Counted from the stretch's first letter, positions 1 through 9,762 are shown. The stretch: DNA of 64,000 nt from Mogibacterium sp. (GCA_017403955.1 JAFRDH010000005.1:1-64000); one strand, 5' to 3'. A program made the numbers and translations. Notes: generated from the sequence alone by a model not told the origin.

Positions 1-120
1 CTGGCCTCAGAGCACGGCTCTCGCCTCGTGCCGGCTTAACGCAGCGGTACATCATTTCGAGCGTCGCCTGCGGCTCGCTCTCAATGTGGACCGGCTACCG
101 GCAAGTCTCTTCGGCCAGCA
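1..120. repeat. Structured repeat element, copy A
   Basis: A foldable element of about 110 nt with a second copy at 26887-26998. Nested stems can be drawn: CTGGCC (1-6) with GGCCAG (113-118), AGAG (9-12) with CTCT (107-110), GCCGG (30-34) with CCGGC (98-102), CGGT (45-48) with ACCG (90-93), and GAGCG (59-63) with CGCTC (76-80), closed by GCC-TGC-GGC. Unpaired blocks shared with the other copy are CACGGCTCTCGCCTC and ACGCAG. The stems differ between copies but keep pairing, so the fold seems to be selected. It may extend left of the window. I do not recognise the family; a small RNA or a non-autonomous mobile element are both possible. Confidence 0.7.
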
Positions 121-173
121 ATATCCACCCTCTTTAATTGTCCTTAAATTCTATAGCAGGGAGGGAAGAGGAA

Positions 174-203
174 AAGGATCTCAGAGCACGGCTCTCGATC
201 CTT
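174..203. repeat. Truncated copy of the structured repeat, as a hairpin
   Basis: The 17 bases at 181-197 are identical to 7-23 of copy A and form the loop of a hairpin whose arms are AAGGATC (174-180) and GATCCTT (197-203). Only the 5' end of the element is present, so this looks like a deletion derivative. There is no T-run after it. Confidence 0.55.
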
Positions 204-280
204 CCGTATACTATCTTCGATTGGCTGTGATTTTGCTGAAAAAAGGCTCAAAAAAGATTGTATAAAAATTGCTAAACCTA

Positions 281-309
281 TTGCAATCACTTAATTCGGG
301 TGATATACT
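281..309 (+). promoter_or_regulatory. Sigma-A promoter of rpmE
   Basis: TTGCAA (281-286) and TATACT (304-309) are separated by 17 nt. The predicted transcript has a leader of about 100 nt before rpmE, in which I see no recognised regulatory fold. Confidence 0.65.
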
Positions 310-417
310 GTTCAAGCTGTCGCTTTCGCAGGTGACTTTTATAGCATCTGACGGCTGATAATTGGCGGCGACGGTTGGAACGTTTCAATACAATAATTAC
401 AGAAAAGAGGTACCAAC

Positions 418-615
418 ATGAAGGAAGGAATCCATCCTAACTATAAGGAATGTAAAGTTACTTGCGCATGTGGGAATACATTCATGACTCTCTCCAACAA
501 GGACGAGATGAGAGTAGACATCTGCTCTGAATGCCACCCATTCTTTACAGGCCAGCAGAAGTTTGCTAATCGTGGCGGACGTGTTGAGAAGTTTAAGAAC
601 AAATACAACCTGTAA
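418..615 (+). CDS. rpmE: 50S ribosomal protein L31 (zinc type)
   Basis: 65 residues, the usual L31 length. It binds the large ribosomal subunit near the central protuberance and helps bridge the subunits. The zinc-binding cysteines of the C+ type are visible as Cys16, Cys18, Cys36 and Cys39, so this is the zinc form rather than the zinc-free paralogue made on zinc starvation. The start follows an AGAGG ribosome binding site. It is monocistronic: a promoter lies 110 bp upstream and a terminator directly downstream. Confidence 0.97.
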   Translation: MKEGIHPNYKECKVTCACGNTFMTLSNKDEMRVDICSECHPFFTGQQKFANRGGRVEKFKNKYNL

Positions 616-626
616 TCAAGTATCTG

Positions 627-655
627 AGAGCCGGAGCAAAAGCACCGGCTTTTTT
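627..655 (+). terminator. Terminator of rpmE
   Basis: AGCCGG (629-634) pairs with CCGGCT (645-650), followed by a T-run to 655. Confidence 0.85.
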
Positions 656-759
656 CATGCTCGGATTTTCTGAAAGAATGCTCTGAGCTAGCTGTTATGG
701 TATAATGCAAATAATGTATCGCAATTTATAACTAATCTGAACAGGTGGGGTATAGGTGC

Positions 760-2283
760 ATGGCAAATTATAGAAAAGTAACAGATTTCATCAGTGCGCT
801 CGGCAAGGCCTGTTTGCTGGTGAAGAATGAAGATAGTATATCAGGCAGTGCTGATGCAGAGGTCAGTTCTGTGACTTATAACTCAAAGGAAGCAAGTGCC
901 GGGTCGCTTTTCGTATGTAAGGGTGCGCACTTCAAGGCGCAGTATCTCCAGGATACGATCGACAAAGGGGCTTCGTGTTATGTAACGGCTGTCGAGTACG
1001 GGCTTGGAAATGAGACTTGTCCGGAGATCCTTGTAAGTGATATCAGGCTTGCGATGCCTGTGATCGCGGAGACTTTCTACGGGAAATTGTCAGATGAACT
1101 TACAATGGTGGGCATCACCGGGACAAAGGGCAAGTCGACGACGGCATATTTCATGAGATATATCCTCGATGATTATATGGCTGCAACAGGGGGCAAGCGT
1201 TCGGCTATCTGCTCCGGCATCGATAACTATGACGGAGTTATAGAAGAAGAATCCCATCTCACGACACCTGAGATCATGGAGCTTTATCAGCACATGAATA
1301 ACGCGCTTTCGACAGGGATCAAGTATCTGACGATGGAAGTTTCGAGCCAGGCGCTCAAATACGACAGAGTCGACGGCATCACTTTTGCCGCTGGAGCCTT
1401 CCTTAATATAGGGTCCGACCACATCAGCGCCATTGAGCATCCGGACTTCAACGACTATCTGGAGTCAAAACTCAAGATTTTTGCGCAGTGCCGCAAGGCC
1501 TGCTACAATCTCGACTGCGATGAGCAGAAAAGAGTCCGCAAAGCATCCGGGGCTTGCCCGTGTGTGATCACTTTCAGCGCAAACGATGAGAGTGCGAATG
1601 TGTTCGGCAGCGATATCCGTTCGGAAGAGGGCAAAGTTTCGCTTCATGTACGCGGCAGGGGCATCGAAGGTTACGAGGAGTTCGATGAGGATTTCATGCT
1701 CGGTACGTTCGGTACTATTAATGTAGAAAACGCGCTTGCAGCGATCTCGATGTCGGCGCTTATCGGCGTTCCGCTTGAATATATCAAGTCAGGACTCGCC
1801 AAAGCGAAATCGCCGGGCAGAATGGAAGTTTTCTACAGTGAAGACGGCAAGAGGATCGCTATAGTCGACTACGCTCACAACAAACTCAGCTATGAGCGTT
1901 TCTTCGATACGATCAGGGACGAGTTCCCGGGCAAGAAAATGATCATCGTATTCGGTTGCCCGGGTGGCAAGGCTTTCGCAAGACGTGAGGAACTCGGGAC
2001 CATCGCGGGAAAGAACTGCGTTTACTCGATCATCACAGAAGAAGATTACGGCGAAGAAGATGTCAATAAGATCTGCCGTGAGATCGGTGAGTTCGTAGCG
2101 GCAGCCGGAGGCAAATTCGAGATCATCACAGACAGAGTCGAAGCAATCAAGAAAGCGATCACGCTTATGGATGATGATACGATATTGTTCCTTCCGGGCA
2201 AAGGCCGTGAGACCAGAGAGAAGAGAGGTATCCAGTATATCGACACACCATCGGACGCAGACGTAGTACTGGAGAATCTATAA
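760..2283 (+). CDS. Mur ligase, MurE-like (UDP-MurNAc-tripeptide synthetase family)
   Basis: 507 residues with the three-domain layout of MurE: an N-terminal UDP-sugar domain, a central ATPase domain with the P-loop GTKGKST, and a C-terminal substrate domain. MurE adds the third stem-peptide residue to UDP-MurNAc-L-Ala-D-Glu in the cytoplasm. ATG at 760 is preferred over the in-frame GTG at 745, because AGGTGGGG (743-750) sits 9 nt upstream of it. The C-terminal region has a TEEDYGEED stretch where diaminopimelate-adding enzymes carry DNPR, so the added amino acid cannot be assumed and this may be a MurE paralogue. It has no Mur-cluster neighbours here. Confidence 0.8.
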   Translation: MANYRKVTDFISALGKACLLVKNEDSISGSADAEVSSVTYNSKEASAGSLFVCKGAHFKAQYLQDTIDKGASCYVTAVEYGLGNETCPEILVSDIRLAMPVIAETFYGKLSDELTMVGITGTKGKSTTAYFMRYILDDYMAATGGKRSAICSGIDNYDGVIEEESHLTTPEIMELYQHMNNALSTGIKYLTMEVSSQALKYDRVDGITFAAGAFLNIGSDHISAIEHPDFNDYLESKLKIFAQCRKACYNLDCDEQKRVRKASGACPCVITFSANDESANVFGSDIRSEEGKVSLHVRGRGIEGYEEFDEDFMLGTFGTINVENALAAISMSALIGVPLEYIKSGLAKAKSPGRMEVFYSEDGKRIAIVDYAHNKLSYERFFDTIRDEFPGKKMIIVFGCPGGKAFARREELGTIAGKNCVYSIITEEDYGEEDVNKICREIGEFVAAAGGKFEIITDRVEAIKKAITLMDDDTILFLPGKGRETREKRGIQYIDTPSDADVVLENL

Positions 2284-2379
2284 AAATGACATTCCTGCAA
2301 TTGTGAGATGCTGCAAGTCGTGGTACTCTAAAAGCAGAAAAACCAGTTGTCTCTGAATACATGAAACAAGGAGGAGAAT

Positions 2380-3584
2380 ATGGAGAAAATAAAGACTAGA
2401 ATCGCAACTCTTATACTCAGCTTAGTGGTCATGATGTCCATGTGTTTTGGAGGAATAGCTCCTGTTTTCGCAGACTCCGGAGAAGGTACAGTAGAGAATG
2501 TGGAAACGGAAACAATCACGGATTTTCTTGCAAACGATCCGGGGATTCCATCTACAGTTGTGCCTGACGGAAGTACGATCACCGCAGAAAATTTGAATGT
2601 AAGTGCGGGTACACTTTATCAGTCACCGGTATCGGCTTCGACCACATATTATCATTATAAGATCAAAATGCCTGCAGCAGGCACATTGTTACTGAAATAC
2701 ATCGGCATGGCGCCTTCTACACAGACGGTCAGTGGAGATTTTTACGATACTGTTACAGGCGGAACGCATCAGTATTCCACGACTGCCACTGACGGGACAA
2801 AGATCAGGTGCTATACTGCAGGAGCGGGAGCTGTTCTGGATGTAGAATTCAGTCTGTACTCACCAAGTGCCGCTACAAGTATATATTTCCAGGCTACTTA
2901 TGCACCGAGTGCAGCGAACACTATCCAGCACCTGCAGGTAAGTGGAGCGGCATTTACCGCCATGGCGGCACCGGAAGCTTATCATCACTCACACAGTTCA
3001 AAGTATCGGTACCTGCGAATGGATATCTCTATCTGGATATCGCGGATGCGGTGGACGACTATTCAGTTTATTATAAGGCAAATGGATTCAAAGACTTCGA
3101 GTCTGTCACCAGCAGCGACATACGCCGTGCGATCGGCGTTAAGAAAGGCGTGTATACCTTCGCAGTCAAAACATATTCGCCGATCTATAATATCCGTGTG
3201 AATTTCGTAAAAGTCGCTGAAAACAAATTCGGAGCAAAGAAGAAAAAGGCAGTATCTCTCAAGGCAAAGAAGGCATATAAGGGACTGATCATAACAGATG
3301 CTAAGAAGGCTCACTGGTACAAGTTCAAGAACAAGAAAGTCCACAAGGTCAAGATCACTGTAACCAGCAATCTTTGCAACGGAAGCTCATTAGGCGGCCT
3401 CAGAGTTACGGCATATGGCAAGAAGGGCAAGATCGGAAGCAAGATCATATATGCAGATGCGGCGTCCAGCAGTTTCACTTTGTATACTGTCGGCAAGGGC
3501 AGCAAACTCGCAAAAGGAACTTACTACCTCAAGGTCGAGAGCTACAACGGAGGAAACGGCTACTTCACTGTTAAGTGGAAATAG
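2380..3584 (+). pseudogene. Secreted protein split by a frameshift
   Basis: The first frame (from 2380) starts with a clear signal peptide: Lys-rich n-region, hydrophobic core and an AxA-type end near residue 31. It continues as Thr/Ser-rich beta sequence until about position 2965. The sensible reading then moves to another frame (ending at 3584) that encodes more beta-rich sequence with Lys-rich, cell-wall-protein-like segments. Codons shift from phase 1 to phase 0, which equals loss of one base. A joined product would be about 400 residues. The fold resembles pre-peptidase C-terminal-type beta domains, but I do not recognise the family. It may be a genuine mutation, a phase-variable state or a sequencing error; no classical slippery heptamer is evident. 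Confidence 0.6.
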
Positions 3585-3620
3585 AGCTGAAATACACTGA
3601 AAAAACACATAAGTATGATA

Positions 3621-3647
3621 AAGCCGGCTGAAATGCCGGCTTTTTTC
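3621..3647 (+). terminator. Terminator
   Basis: AGCCGGC (3622-3628) pairs with GCCGGCT (3635-3641), followed by TTTTTT. It separates the secreted protein from prfA. Confidence 0.85.
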
Positions 3648-3711
3648 TGATATAATACTAAATTGGGTTAAAATGTAATTCAGACAAAAACAACTTAGAA
3701 TAGAGGTAGCT

Positions 3712-4779
3712 ATGTTTGACAAACTAGATTTTATAACAGAGAAATATCAGGAGCTGTCAGAAAAGGTCGCTGATCCGGCTGTGATTTCTGATCAGAAGTC
3801 CTGGCAGAAATATATGAAGGAAATGGCTGAGATCGAGCCGATCGTAAAAGCGTACGAAGGCTACAGAAAGATGCAGAGCGATCTTGCTGACGCGAGAGAG
3901 ATCATGGATCTTGAAGATGACGAAGAGATGCGCGAGATGGCCAAGGAAGAAGCCAAAGATCTCGAAGAGAGAATGGCTAAGGCTCAGGAAGATCTCAAGG
4001 TCCTCCTTCTCCCTAAGGACCCTAACGATGACAAGAACGTAATTCTTGAGATCAGAGCAGGTACCGGCGGTGAAGAGGCAGCCCTCTTCGGCAACGATCT
4101 TCTGAGAATGTATCTCAGATACGCTGAGCGCAGAAGATGGAAATCCGAGATCATCGAAATAAGTGATACCGGTATCGGCGGTATAAAGGAAGCCGTTGTC
4201 ATGATCAAGGGTAAGGGCGCATATTCAAGACTCAAATTCGAGTCCGGCGTTCACAGAGTACAGAGAGTACCTGAAACTGAATCATCAGGCAGGATCCACA
4301 CTTCGGCAGCTACAGTAGCTGTACTTCCGGAAGTTGACGATGTTGAGGTCGAGATCAATCCTAACGATGTCAAAGTAGACGTTTACAGAGCGTCCGGAAA
4401 CGGCGGACAGTGCGTCAATACTACTGACTCTGCTGTAAGAATGACGCACCTTCCGACAGGTATCGTAGTCACATGCCAGGATGAGAAGTCGCAGATCCAG
4501 AACAGAGAGAAAGCCATGAGAGTACTCAAGGCAAGACTCTATGACAAAATGGTCCAGGAACAGAACGACAAGATCTCTGCTGACAGAAAGAGCCAGGTAG
4601 GATCCGGAGACCGTTCAGAGCGTATCAGAACATACAACTTCCCGCAGGGAAGAGTCACCGACCACAGGATCAACCTGACACTTTACAAGCTTGAGCAGTT
4701 CCTTGACGGCGATATCGATGAGGCTGTTGACGGACTGATCACAGCAGACCAGGCCGAGAAAATGAGAGATTTCGGCTAG
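3712..4779 (+). CDS. prfA: Peptide chain release factor 1
   Basis: 355 residues, the normal RF1 length. It recognises UAA and UAG in the ribosomal A site and triggers peptidyl-tRNA hydrolysis. The catalytic GGQ is at residues 231-233, and the codon-recognition tripeptide is of RF1 type (PxT, here PET in a VPETES context) rather than the SPF of RF2. The start follows an AGAGGTAG binding site. sua5 follows after 23 nt, so the two are probably co-transcribed. This is a common Firmicutes pairing of translation genes. Confidence 0.96.
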   Translation: MFDKLDFITEKYQELSEKVADPAVISDQKSWQKYMKEMAEIEPIVKAYEGYRKMQSDLADAREIMDLEDDEEMREMAKEEAKDLEERMAKAQEDLKVLLLPKDPNDDKNVILEIRAGTGGEEAALFGNDLLRMYLRYAERRRWKSEIIEISDTGIGGIKEAVVMIKGKGAYSRLKFESGVHRVQRVPETESSGRIHTSAATVAVLPEVDDVEVEINPNDVKVDVYRASGNGGQCVNTTDSAVRMTHLPTGIVVTCQDEKSQIQNREKAMRVLKARLYDKMVQEQNDKISADRKSQVGSGDRSERIRTYNFPQGRVTDHRINLTLYKLEQFLDGDIDEAVDGLITADQAEKMRDFG

Positions 4780-4802
4780 AATTATTTTCGGACATATATA
4801 TA

Positions 4803-5837
4803 ATGAACACTTTAAGACTATCAACAACTAACGAAGACCTTGAGAAGGCCGGCGAGATCATCAGAAACGGCGGCCTTGTCGCATTTCCTACAGAGACAGT
4901 TTACGGGCTTGGAGCCGATGCGCTTGATGCAGAGGCGGTCAGGTCTGTTTATGCTGCCAAAGGAAGGCCTTCGGACAACCCGATGATAGTACATATCGCT
5001 GACGCGCTTGAACTCGAGCCGCTCATCAAAGGCGGCCGCAGATCGGTTTCGACGGATGCCCTGAAAATCATCGGGACACTTTGGCCGGGACCGCTGACAC
5101 TCATCTTCCCGAAGTCCGATATCGTTCCGGACGCAACGACCGGGGGACTCGATACAGTTGCGATCAGAATGCCGTCTAATGAGACAGCCCGCAGGCTGAT
5201 TTTGGCGGCCCAAAGACCCGTCGCTGCGCCAAGCGCAAATCTGTCAGGAAGACCGAGTCCTACAACGGCCGAAGATGTTCTTGAAGACATGGATGGCAGA
5301 ATAGATGCTGTCATAATGGGCGAGCAGTGCGACGTCGGTATAGAATCAACGGTTCTCGATGTCACGGGCGATGTGCCGGTCATCCTGAGACCGGGGATCA
5401 TCACAAGAGAGTGGCTCTCCTCGATACTCGGCAAAGAAGTTGTATATGACAAGTCTTTGACGGTAAGGCCTGCAGAAGAACTCGACCCGGAGAATGGTGC
5501 TGCGGAGTCGGATTTCAAGCCGAAATCACCGGGCATGAAGTACAAGCACTATTCGCCTAAGGCCAAAGTCACACTGATCGACTGCACCGAGGATGATTTC
5601 AAGCAAAAGGCAACGGAGCTCGGACTCGTTGCGGTCAGAAACGGCCAGAGACCTGCAATGATAGATTATGGCGATGATGTACGAAAAGCAGCACACAGGC
5701 TTTTTGCCGACCTCAGGGAGCTAGACCGGCAGGGCTATGATATAATCTTCATAAGGACTCTCGAGCAATCGGGACTTGGATTCAGCGTTATGAACCGGAT
5801 GCTCAAGAGTGCAGGCTATGATGTAGTAAAAGACTGA
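4803..5837 (+). CDS. tsaC: Threonylcarbamoyl-AMP synthase (Sua5 form)
   Basis: 344 residues: a YrdC-type domain (about 1-200, with the FPTETVYGLG motif near residue 29 and a KGRP motif) followed by the C-terminal Sua5 domain that the short TsaC form lacks. It makes threonylcarbamoyl-AMP from Thr, bicarbonate and ATP, the first step of t6A37 formation on ANN-decoding tRNAs. No clear Shine-Dalgarno precedes the ATG, so translation may be coupled to prfA 23 nt upstream. Confidence 0.93.
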   Translation: MNTLRLSTTNEDLEKAGEIIRNGGLVAFPTETVYGLGADALDAEAVRSVYAAKGRPSDNPMIVHIADALELEPLIKGGRRSVSTDALKIIGTLWPGPLTLIFPKSDIVPDATTGGLDTVAIRMPSNETARRLILAAQRPVAAPSANLSGRPSPTTAEDVLEDMDGRIDAVIMGEQCDVGIESTVLDVTGDVPVILRPGIITREWLSSILGKEVVYDKSLTVRPAEELDPENGAAESDFKPKSPGMKYKHYSPKAKVTLIDCTEDDFKQKATELGLVAVRNGQRPAMIDYGDDVRKAAHRLFADLRELDRQGYDIIFIRTLEQSGLGFSVMNRMLKSAGYDVVKD

Positions 5838-5885
5838 AAGAGCTAATAAATAACAATCAACATACAATTATAACGGAGGAAGAAA

Positions 5886-6515
5886 ATGGCTAAAGTAATG
5901 GTATTTGATCACCCGCTTATCCAGCACAAGGTTGCAATGATGAGAGACAAGAATACTACGAGCAAGGAATTCAGAGATCTTGCAAGAGAGGTCGCTATGC
6001 TCATGGCATTCGAAGTAACAAGAGATCTCCCGACAAAGGAAGTCGAGATCGAGACACCGATCTGCAAGACAAAGGTCAATATGCTTGCAGGTATGGACGT
6101 TGCTATCGTACCTATCCTCAGAGCAGGCCTTGGATTTGTCGATGGAATGCTGGAGATCATTCCAAATGCCAAAGTAGGACACGTTGGACTTTACAGAGAT
6201 CCAGATACTCACGAGCCTGTAGAATACTACTGCAAGCTTCCTGAAGATATCGACAAGAGAAGAGTTATCATCGTTGACCCGATGCTCGCAACAGGCGGAA
6301 GTGCAGTTGCAGCAGTTGACTTCGTCAAGAAGAGAGGCGGCAAAGATATCAGCTTCATGTGTCTCATCGCAGCACCTGAAGGAATCGAAGCACTCACAAG
6401 TGCACATCCTGATGTAGACATTTATATCGCAGCTAAGGACGAGAAACTCAACGAGAACGCTTACATCGTACCGGGACTCGGAGACGCAGGCGACAGGATC
6501 TTCGGAACAAAATAA
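5886..6515 (+). CDS. upp: Uracil phosphoribosyltransferase
   Basis: 209 residues, the usual length. It salvages uracil with PRPP to give UMP. The PRPP-binding loop ([11 protein letters not shown]) is intact around residues 130-140, and the C-terminal uracil-binding loop (PGLGDAGDR) is present. The start follows GGAGGAAG. It ends in a strong terminator, probably as the last gene of a prfA-sua5-upp run. Confidence 0.96.
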   Translation: MAKVMVFDHPLIQHKVAMMRDKNTTSKEFRDLAREVAMLMAFEVTRDLPTKEVEIETPICKTKVNMLAGMDVAIVPILRAGLGFVDGMLEIIPNAKVGHVGLYRDPDTHEPVEYYCKLPEDIDKRRVIIVDPMLATGGSAVAAVDFVKKRGGKDISFMCLIAAPEGIEALTSAHPDVDIYIAAKDEKLNENAYIVPGLGDAGDRIFGTK

Positions 6516-6540
6516 CAGATGCCGGAATATGGCCAACAGA

Positions 6541-6565
6541 GCGCGGAGACATCTCCGCGCTTTTT
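6541..6565 (+). terminator. Terminator of upp
   Basis: GCGCGGAGA pairs with TCTCCGCGC across a very short loop, followed by TTTTT. Confidence 0.9.
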
Positions 6566-6574
6566 GCATGCTGA

Positions 6575-6610
6575 AGTGTGTCAGTGAGAACCGTCCCCCA
6601 GTGACACACT
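6575..6610. repeat. REP-like dispersed repeat, copy 1
   Basis: An imperfect palindrome with AGTGTGTCA and TGACACACT ends around the core AGAACCGTCCCC. Related copies are at 16163-16238 (two), 49270-49300, 52359-52389, 53080-53112 and 62992-63022. The form resembles REP elements mobilised by Y1-type (RAYT) transposases; none is encoded in this window. Confidence 0.8.
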
Positions 6611-6623
6611 GCACAATAGGCTC

Positions 6624-6651
6624 TTGACAAATGTGATGAATGAAATAGAAT
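6624..6651 (+). promoter_or_regulatory. Promoter of azlCD
   Basis: TTGACA (6624-6629), a 16-nt spacer and TAGAAT (6646-6651). The expected transcript start lies only about 12 nt before the first azlC start codon. Confidence 0.6.
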
Positions 6652-6669
6652 AGGGGGCAATACGGGGTA

Positions 6670-7374
6670 ATGGGGATCAATATATATATGAAGAAAGATA
6701 TTATAAGGAAGGCATTTATTAAATCTGTGCCGGTCATGGCGGGATATGTTGTTCTCGGCATAGGGTTCGGGATATTGCTAAGGAGCGCAGGGTATGGTGC
6801 GCTCTGGGCTTTTGCGATGAGTGCGCTCATATACGCGGGATCGATGCAATATGTCGGGGTAGGTCTGATAGCAGGGGGCGCGTCGGTAATAACTACAATA
6901 CTCACGACGATAATGGTGAACGCAAGACACCTTTTCTACAGCATATCAATGATCGGGCGTTACAAGGGTGCAGGCAGATTCAAGCCATATCTCATCTTCG
7001 CGCTTACCGATGAAACATATTCGCTGCTTTGCGATGGAGAAACTCCGGATGAGGAGAACGCTGATCTGTATCGGTTCCTGGTTTCATTTTTCAATCAGTG
7101 CTATTGGGTGACCGGAAGTGTTCTGGGAGGATTGCTCGGGGCAGTTATCCCTTTTTCGACAGAGGGGATCGAATTCTCCATGACGGCACTTTTCATTGCT
7201 TCTTTCACAGAGCAGTGGCTCACAAGAAAAGATCACATACCTGCAGTGACCGGATTTGCCGGGACACTGATCTGTCTGCTTGTTTTCGGCAGTGAGAACT
7301 TCCTTATTCCGGCGATGCTTCTTATCACGCTTGTCCTGACGATCCTGAGGAAGAGAGAGGAGGCGGCGGAATGA
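6670..7374 (+). CDS. azlC: AzlC-family branched-chain amino acid exporter, large subunit
   Basis: 234 residues with several hydrophobic helices and the AzlC signature region ([16 protein letters not shown] near the N-terminus, then a conserved NARHLFYS stretch). With AzlD it forms a two-component exporter of branched-chain or related amino acids in the cytoplasmic membrane. An alternative ATG at 6688 is possible, because GG-rich sequence precedes both. Its end overlaps azlD by 4 nt (ATGA), indicating translational coupling. Confidence 0.9.
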   Translation: MGINIYMKKDIIRKAFIKSVPVMAGYVVLGIGFGILLRSAGYGALWAFAMSALIYAGSMQYVGVGLIAGGASVITTILTTIMVNARHLFYSISMIGRYKGAGRFKPYLIFALTDETYSLLCDGETPDEENADLYRFLVSFFNQCYWVTGSVLGGLLGAVIPFSTEGIEFSMTALFIASFTEQWLTRKDHIPAVTGFAGTLICLLVFGSENFLIPAMLLITLVLTILRKREEAAE

Positions 7375-7682
7375 ATGCGGCAATTCTGGTCGGAACAATG
7401 GCGATAGTCACGATGCTGCTGAGGTTTCTTCCTTTTATAGTGTTTAAGAAGTACACTCCTCAGTATGTGGTTTATCTTGGTAAAGTGCTGCCGCCGGCAA
7501 TCATTGGGATGCTCGTGATCTACTGTCTGAAGGACGTCAGTCTGGTATCAGGGAGTCATGGAATACCTGAACTGATCGCGGCTTTGATCGTTGCAGGCAT
7601 GCAGGCGTGGAAGCACAACTCGCTAATGAGCATTTTGCTTGGAACGGTAATATATATGATGCTCGTGCAGCTCGTATTCTGA
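7371..7682 (+). CDS. azlD: AzlD-family transporter small subunit
   Basis: 103 residues with three to four predicted membrane helices and the PFIVFKK segment usual in AzlD. It is the partner of AzlC. The start codon overlaps the azlC stop. A terminator follows at 7779-7803. Confidence 0.9.
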   Translation: MNAAILVGTMAIVTMLLRFLPFIVFKKYTPQYVVYLGKVLPPAIIGMLVIYCLKDVSLVSGSHGIPELIAALIVAGMQAWKHNSLMSILLGTVIYMMLVQLVF

Positions 7683-7778
7683 GCGTGATTTTGTACGAAA
7701 AAAGTCCACGTGCAATCAATCGATATGTGGTGGCAGTATCGGACGATAAGGCAAAATATTGGATAACAATGAATTCTG

Positions 7779-7803
7779 CGGAGCTGAAAAGCTCCGTTTT
7801 TTT
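7779..7803 (+). terminator. Terminator of azlCD
   Basis: CGGAGC (7779-7784) pairs with GCTCCG (7791-7796), followed by seven T. Confidence 0.9.
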
Positions 7804-7843
7804 GCGATAGAACTCGTTAAAAAAATATTTTTTCAAAAAATTG

Positions 7844-7872
7844 TTGCACCTTTTCATAGGGAAAGGTATTAT
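7844..7872 (+). promoter_or_regulatory. Promoter of the transketolase operon
   Basis: TTGCAC (7844-7849), a 17-nt spacer and TATTAT (7867-7872). The spacer contains a short dyad, CCTTT and AAAGG. Confidence 0.7.
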
Positions 7873-7882
7873 ATAAGTACCC

Positions 7883-7895
7883 TATGTCAGACAAA
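7883..7895. promoter_or_regulatory. FadR/FCD-type operator, site 1
   Basis: TATGTCAGACAAA matches the FadR-subfamily GntR consensus (yGTM-N-KACr). It starts 10 nt after the -10 box, on the expected transcription start. The same site occurs at 11992-12004 and 15369-15381. The two FCD regulators in this region are the obvious candidates to bind it (inference). Confidence 0.6.
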
Positions 7896-7962
7896 AGACA
7901 AACGGACAAACCGACAATTATCTAACACTTCAAGAAAAGAACCTGTAATGAAGGAGAGAAAC

Positions 7963-8799
7963 ATGAAAGACATTTCCATCAAAGATCTTAAAAACACTGC
8001 AACGGAAATGCGCATGAAGGTCATCGACATGATCTACAAAGCACAATCCGGTCATCCGGGCGGATCGCTGTCAGCAGCAGAATTCGTCACAGCATGCTAT
8101 TTCAAGTACATGAACGTAGATCCGAAGAACCCTAAGTGGGAAGATCGTGACAGAATGGTCCTTTCCAAAGGCCATGTTTGCCCGATCCAGTACGCATGCC
8201 TCGGCACACTCGGATACTTCCCTGAGGAAGTTCTTGACACTCTTCGTAAAGAAGGTTCCCCACTTCAGGGACATCCATCAATGATCAAGTGCCCTGGAAT
8301 CGATATTTCGACAGGATCCCTTGGACAGGGTATGGCTTGTGCAGCAGGTATGGCTCTCGGCGGCAAGATGGCTAAGAAGGATTTCAAGGTCTTCTGCGTA
8401 CTCGGCGATGGCGAAGCACAGGAAGGAATCATCTGGGAAGCAGCTAACACAGCTAACAAGTACAAACTCGACAACTTCATCGTTTTCGTAGACGTCAACA
8501 ACCTCCAGCTTGACGGTACATGCGATGAGGTAATGCCTAACGGAGACCTCGGTGAGAAGTTCAAGGCATTCGGATGGGATGTATTCTACATCAATGGTAA
8601 CGACATGGAAGAAGTCTGTGACGCTATCGATAAGTGCTATGCAGCTCAGAACGGCAACCCTAAGGCAATCATCGGAACAACTGTTAAGGGTAAGGGAGTA
8701 AGCTTCATGGAGAACCAGGTTGGCTGGCACGGTGTAGCTCCTAACGATGAACAGTATGCACAGGCAATGGCAGAGCTCAAGGCTCAGCTGATAGACTAA
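7963..8799 (+). CDS. Transketolase, N-terminal (TPP-binding) subunit
   Basis: 278 residues, corresponding to the first half of a full-length transketolase. Split transketolases are common in anaerobes. The thiamine diphosphate motif starts at GDGEAQEG and ends in DVNN, and GHPGGSLS near the N-terminus is typical. The start at 7963 is chosen because AAGGAGAG lies 4 nt upstream; the open frame extends further upstream without a binding site. It works with the next gene to move two-carbon ketol units in the pentose phosphate pathway. Confidence 0.93.
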   Translation: MKDISIKDLKNTATEMRMKVIDMIYKAQSGHPGGSLSAAEFVTACYFKYMNVDPKNPKWEDRDRMVLSKGHVCPIQYACLGTLGYFPEEVLDTLRKEGSPLQGHPSMIKCPGIDISTGSLGQGMACAAGMALGGKMAKKDFKVFCVLGDGEAQEGIIWEAANTANKYKLDNFIVFVDVNNLQLDGTCDEVMPNGDLGEKFKAFGWDVFYINGNDMEEVCDAIDKCYAAQNGNPKAIIGTTVKGKGVSFMENQVGWHGVAPNDEQYAQAMAELKAQLID

Positions 8800-8826
8800 C
8801 AGGAACTAACACAGGAGGATAGAGTA

Positions 8827-9762
8827 ATGAGTGAACTGAAGAAAATCCCTACACGTAACGGCTTTGGTGACGAGATAGTAGCAGTAGGAAAAGACAATCC
8901 GGATATCGTAGTTCTTGATATAGATATCGGTAAGAGCTGCAAGACTCAGGATTTCAGAAAGCAGCTTCCTGATCAGTATATCAACGTTGGTATCGCTGAG
9001 CAGAATGGTGCAGCAGTTGCAGCAGGTCTTGCAACAACAGGCAAGATTCCATTCGTAGTTACATACGCTGCATTCGGATCAATGAGAATTTGCGAAATGA
9101 TCCGTCAGGAGATTTGCTATACAAATCTCAACGTTAAGATCGCATGCTCCCACGGTGGATTCACACCGGCTAACGACGGTGCATCGCATCAGGCAATCGA
9201 GGATATGGGAATCCTCAGAACAATTCCTAACATTTCAATCATGATGCCTGCTGATTACAATCAGGCACGTAAGCTCGTAAGAGCAGCTGCAGAGAACTAT
9301 GGCCCAATGTATCTCAGATTCACAAGAGATGCTATGGAGCAGGTTTACGGACCAGACGTTGAGTTCGAAATTGGCAAGGCTTATCAGATCCAGGACGGCA
9401 AGGATGTAGCAATCATAGCAAACGGAGATACAGTTTCCCTGGCTATCAAGGCTGCAAAAGCTCTCGAGGAGAAGGGTATTAGCGCAAGAGTACTCGACAT
9501 GCACACAATTAAGCCACTCGACGTAGAGGCTGTTAAGGCATGTGTAGAGGAAATTGGAAAGATCGTTACAGTAGAAGACCACAACATCATCAACGGCCTC
9601 GGAAGCGCTGTATGCGAAGTAGCTGCTGAGATGGGTAAGGGCAAAGTAAAGAGAATCGGAATCCGCGATCAGTTCGGCGAATCCGCTCCTTACGAAAGAC
9701 TCCTTGCTAAGAACGGAATCACTGTAGAGGATATCGTTGCAGAGGCTGAGAAGCTTCAGTAA
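8827..9762 (+). CDS. Transketolase, C-terminal subunit
   Basis: 311 residues: a pyrimidine-binding domain (YINVGIAEQNGAAVAAG near residue 50, which carries the catalytic Glu) and a C-terminal transketolase domain. It pairs with the preceding subunit 27 nt upstream; AGGAGG precedes its start. It could in principle be a DXS-like or other ketolase half, but the paired arrangement and motifs fit transketolase. Confidence 0.92.
   Translation: MSELKKIPTRNGFGDEIVAVGKDNPDIVVLDIDIGKSCKTQDFRKQLPDQYINVGIAEQNGAAVAAGLATTGKIPFVVTYAAFGSMRICEMIRQEICYTNLNVKIACSHGGFTPANDGASHQAIEDMGILRTIPNISIMMPADYNQARKLVRAAAENYGPMYLRFTRDAMEQVYGPDVEFEIGKAYQIQDGKDVAIIANGDTVSLAIKAAKALEEKGISARVLDMHTIKPLDVEAVKACVEEIGKIVTVEDHNIINGLGSAVCEVAAEMGKGKVKRIGIRDQFGESAPYERLLAKNGITVEDIVAEAEKLQ

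Noticed and set aside
2962-2975. Programmed -1 frameshift site in the secreted protein
   Set aside because: No classical slippery heptamer or convincing downstream pseudoknot is visible; mutation or sequence error is simpler.
5868-6905. 345-codon minus-strand frame over upp
   Set aside because: A shadow frame crossing a terminator and a REP repeat; upp on the plus strand is complete.
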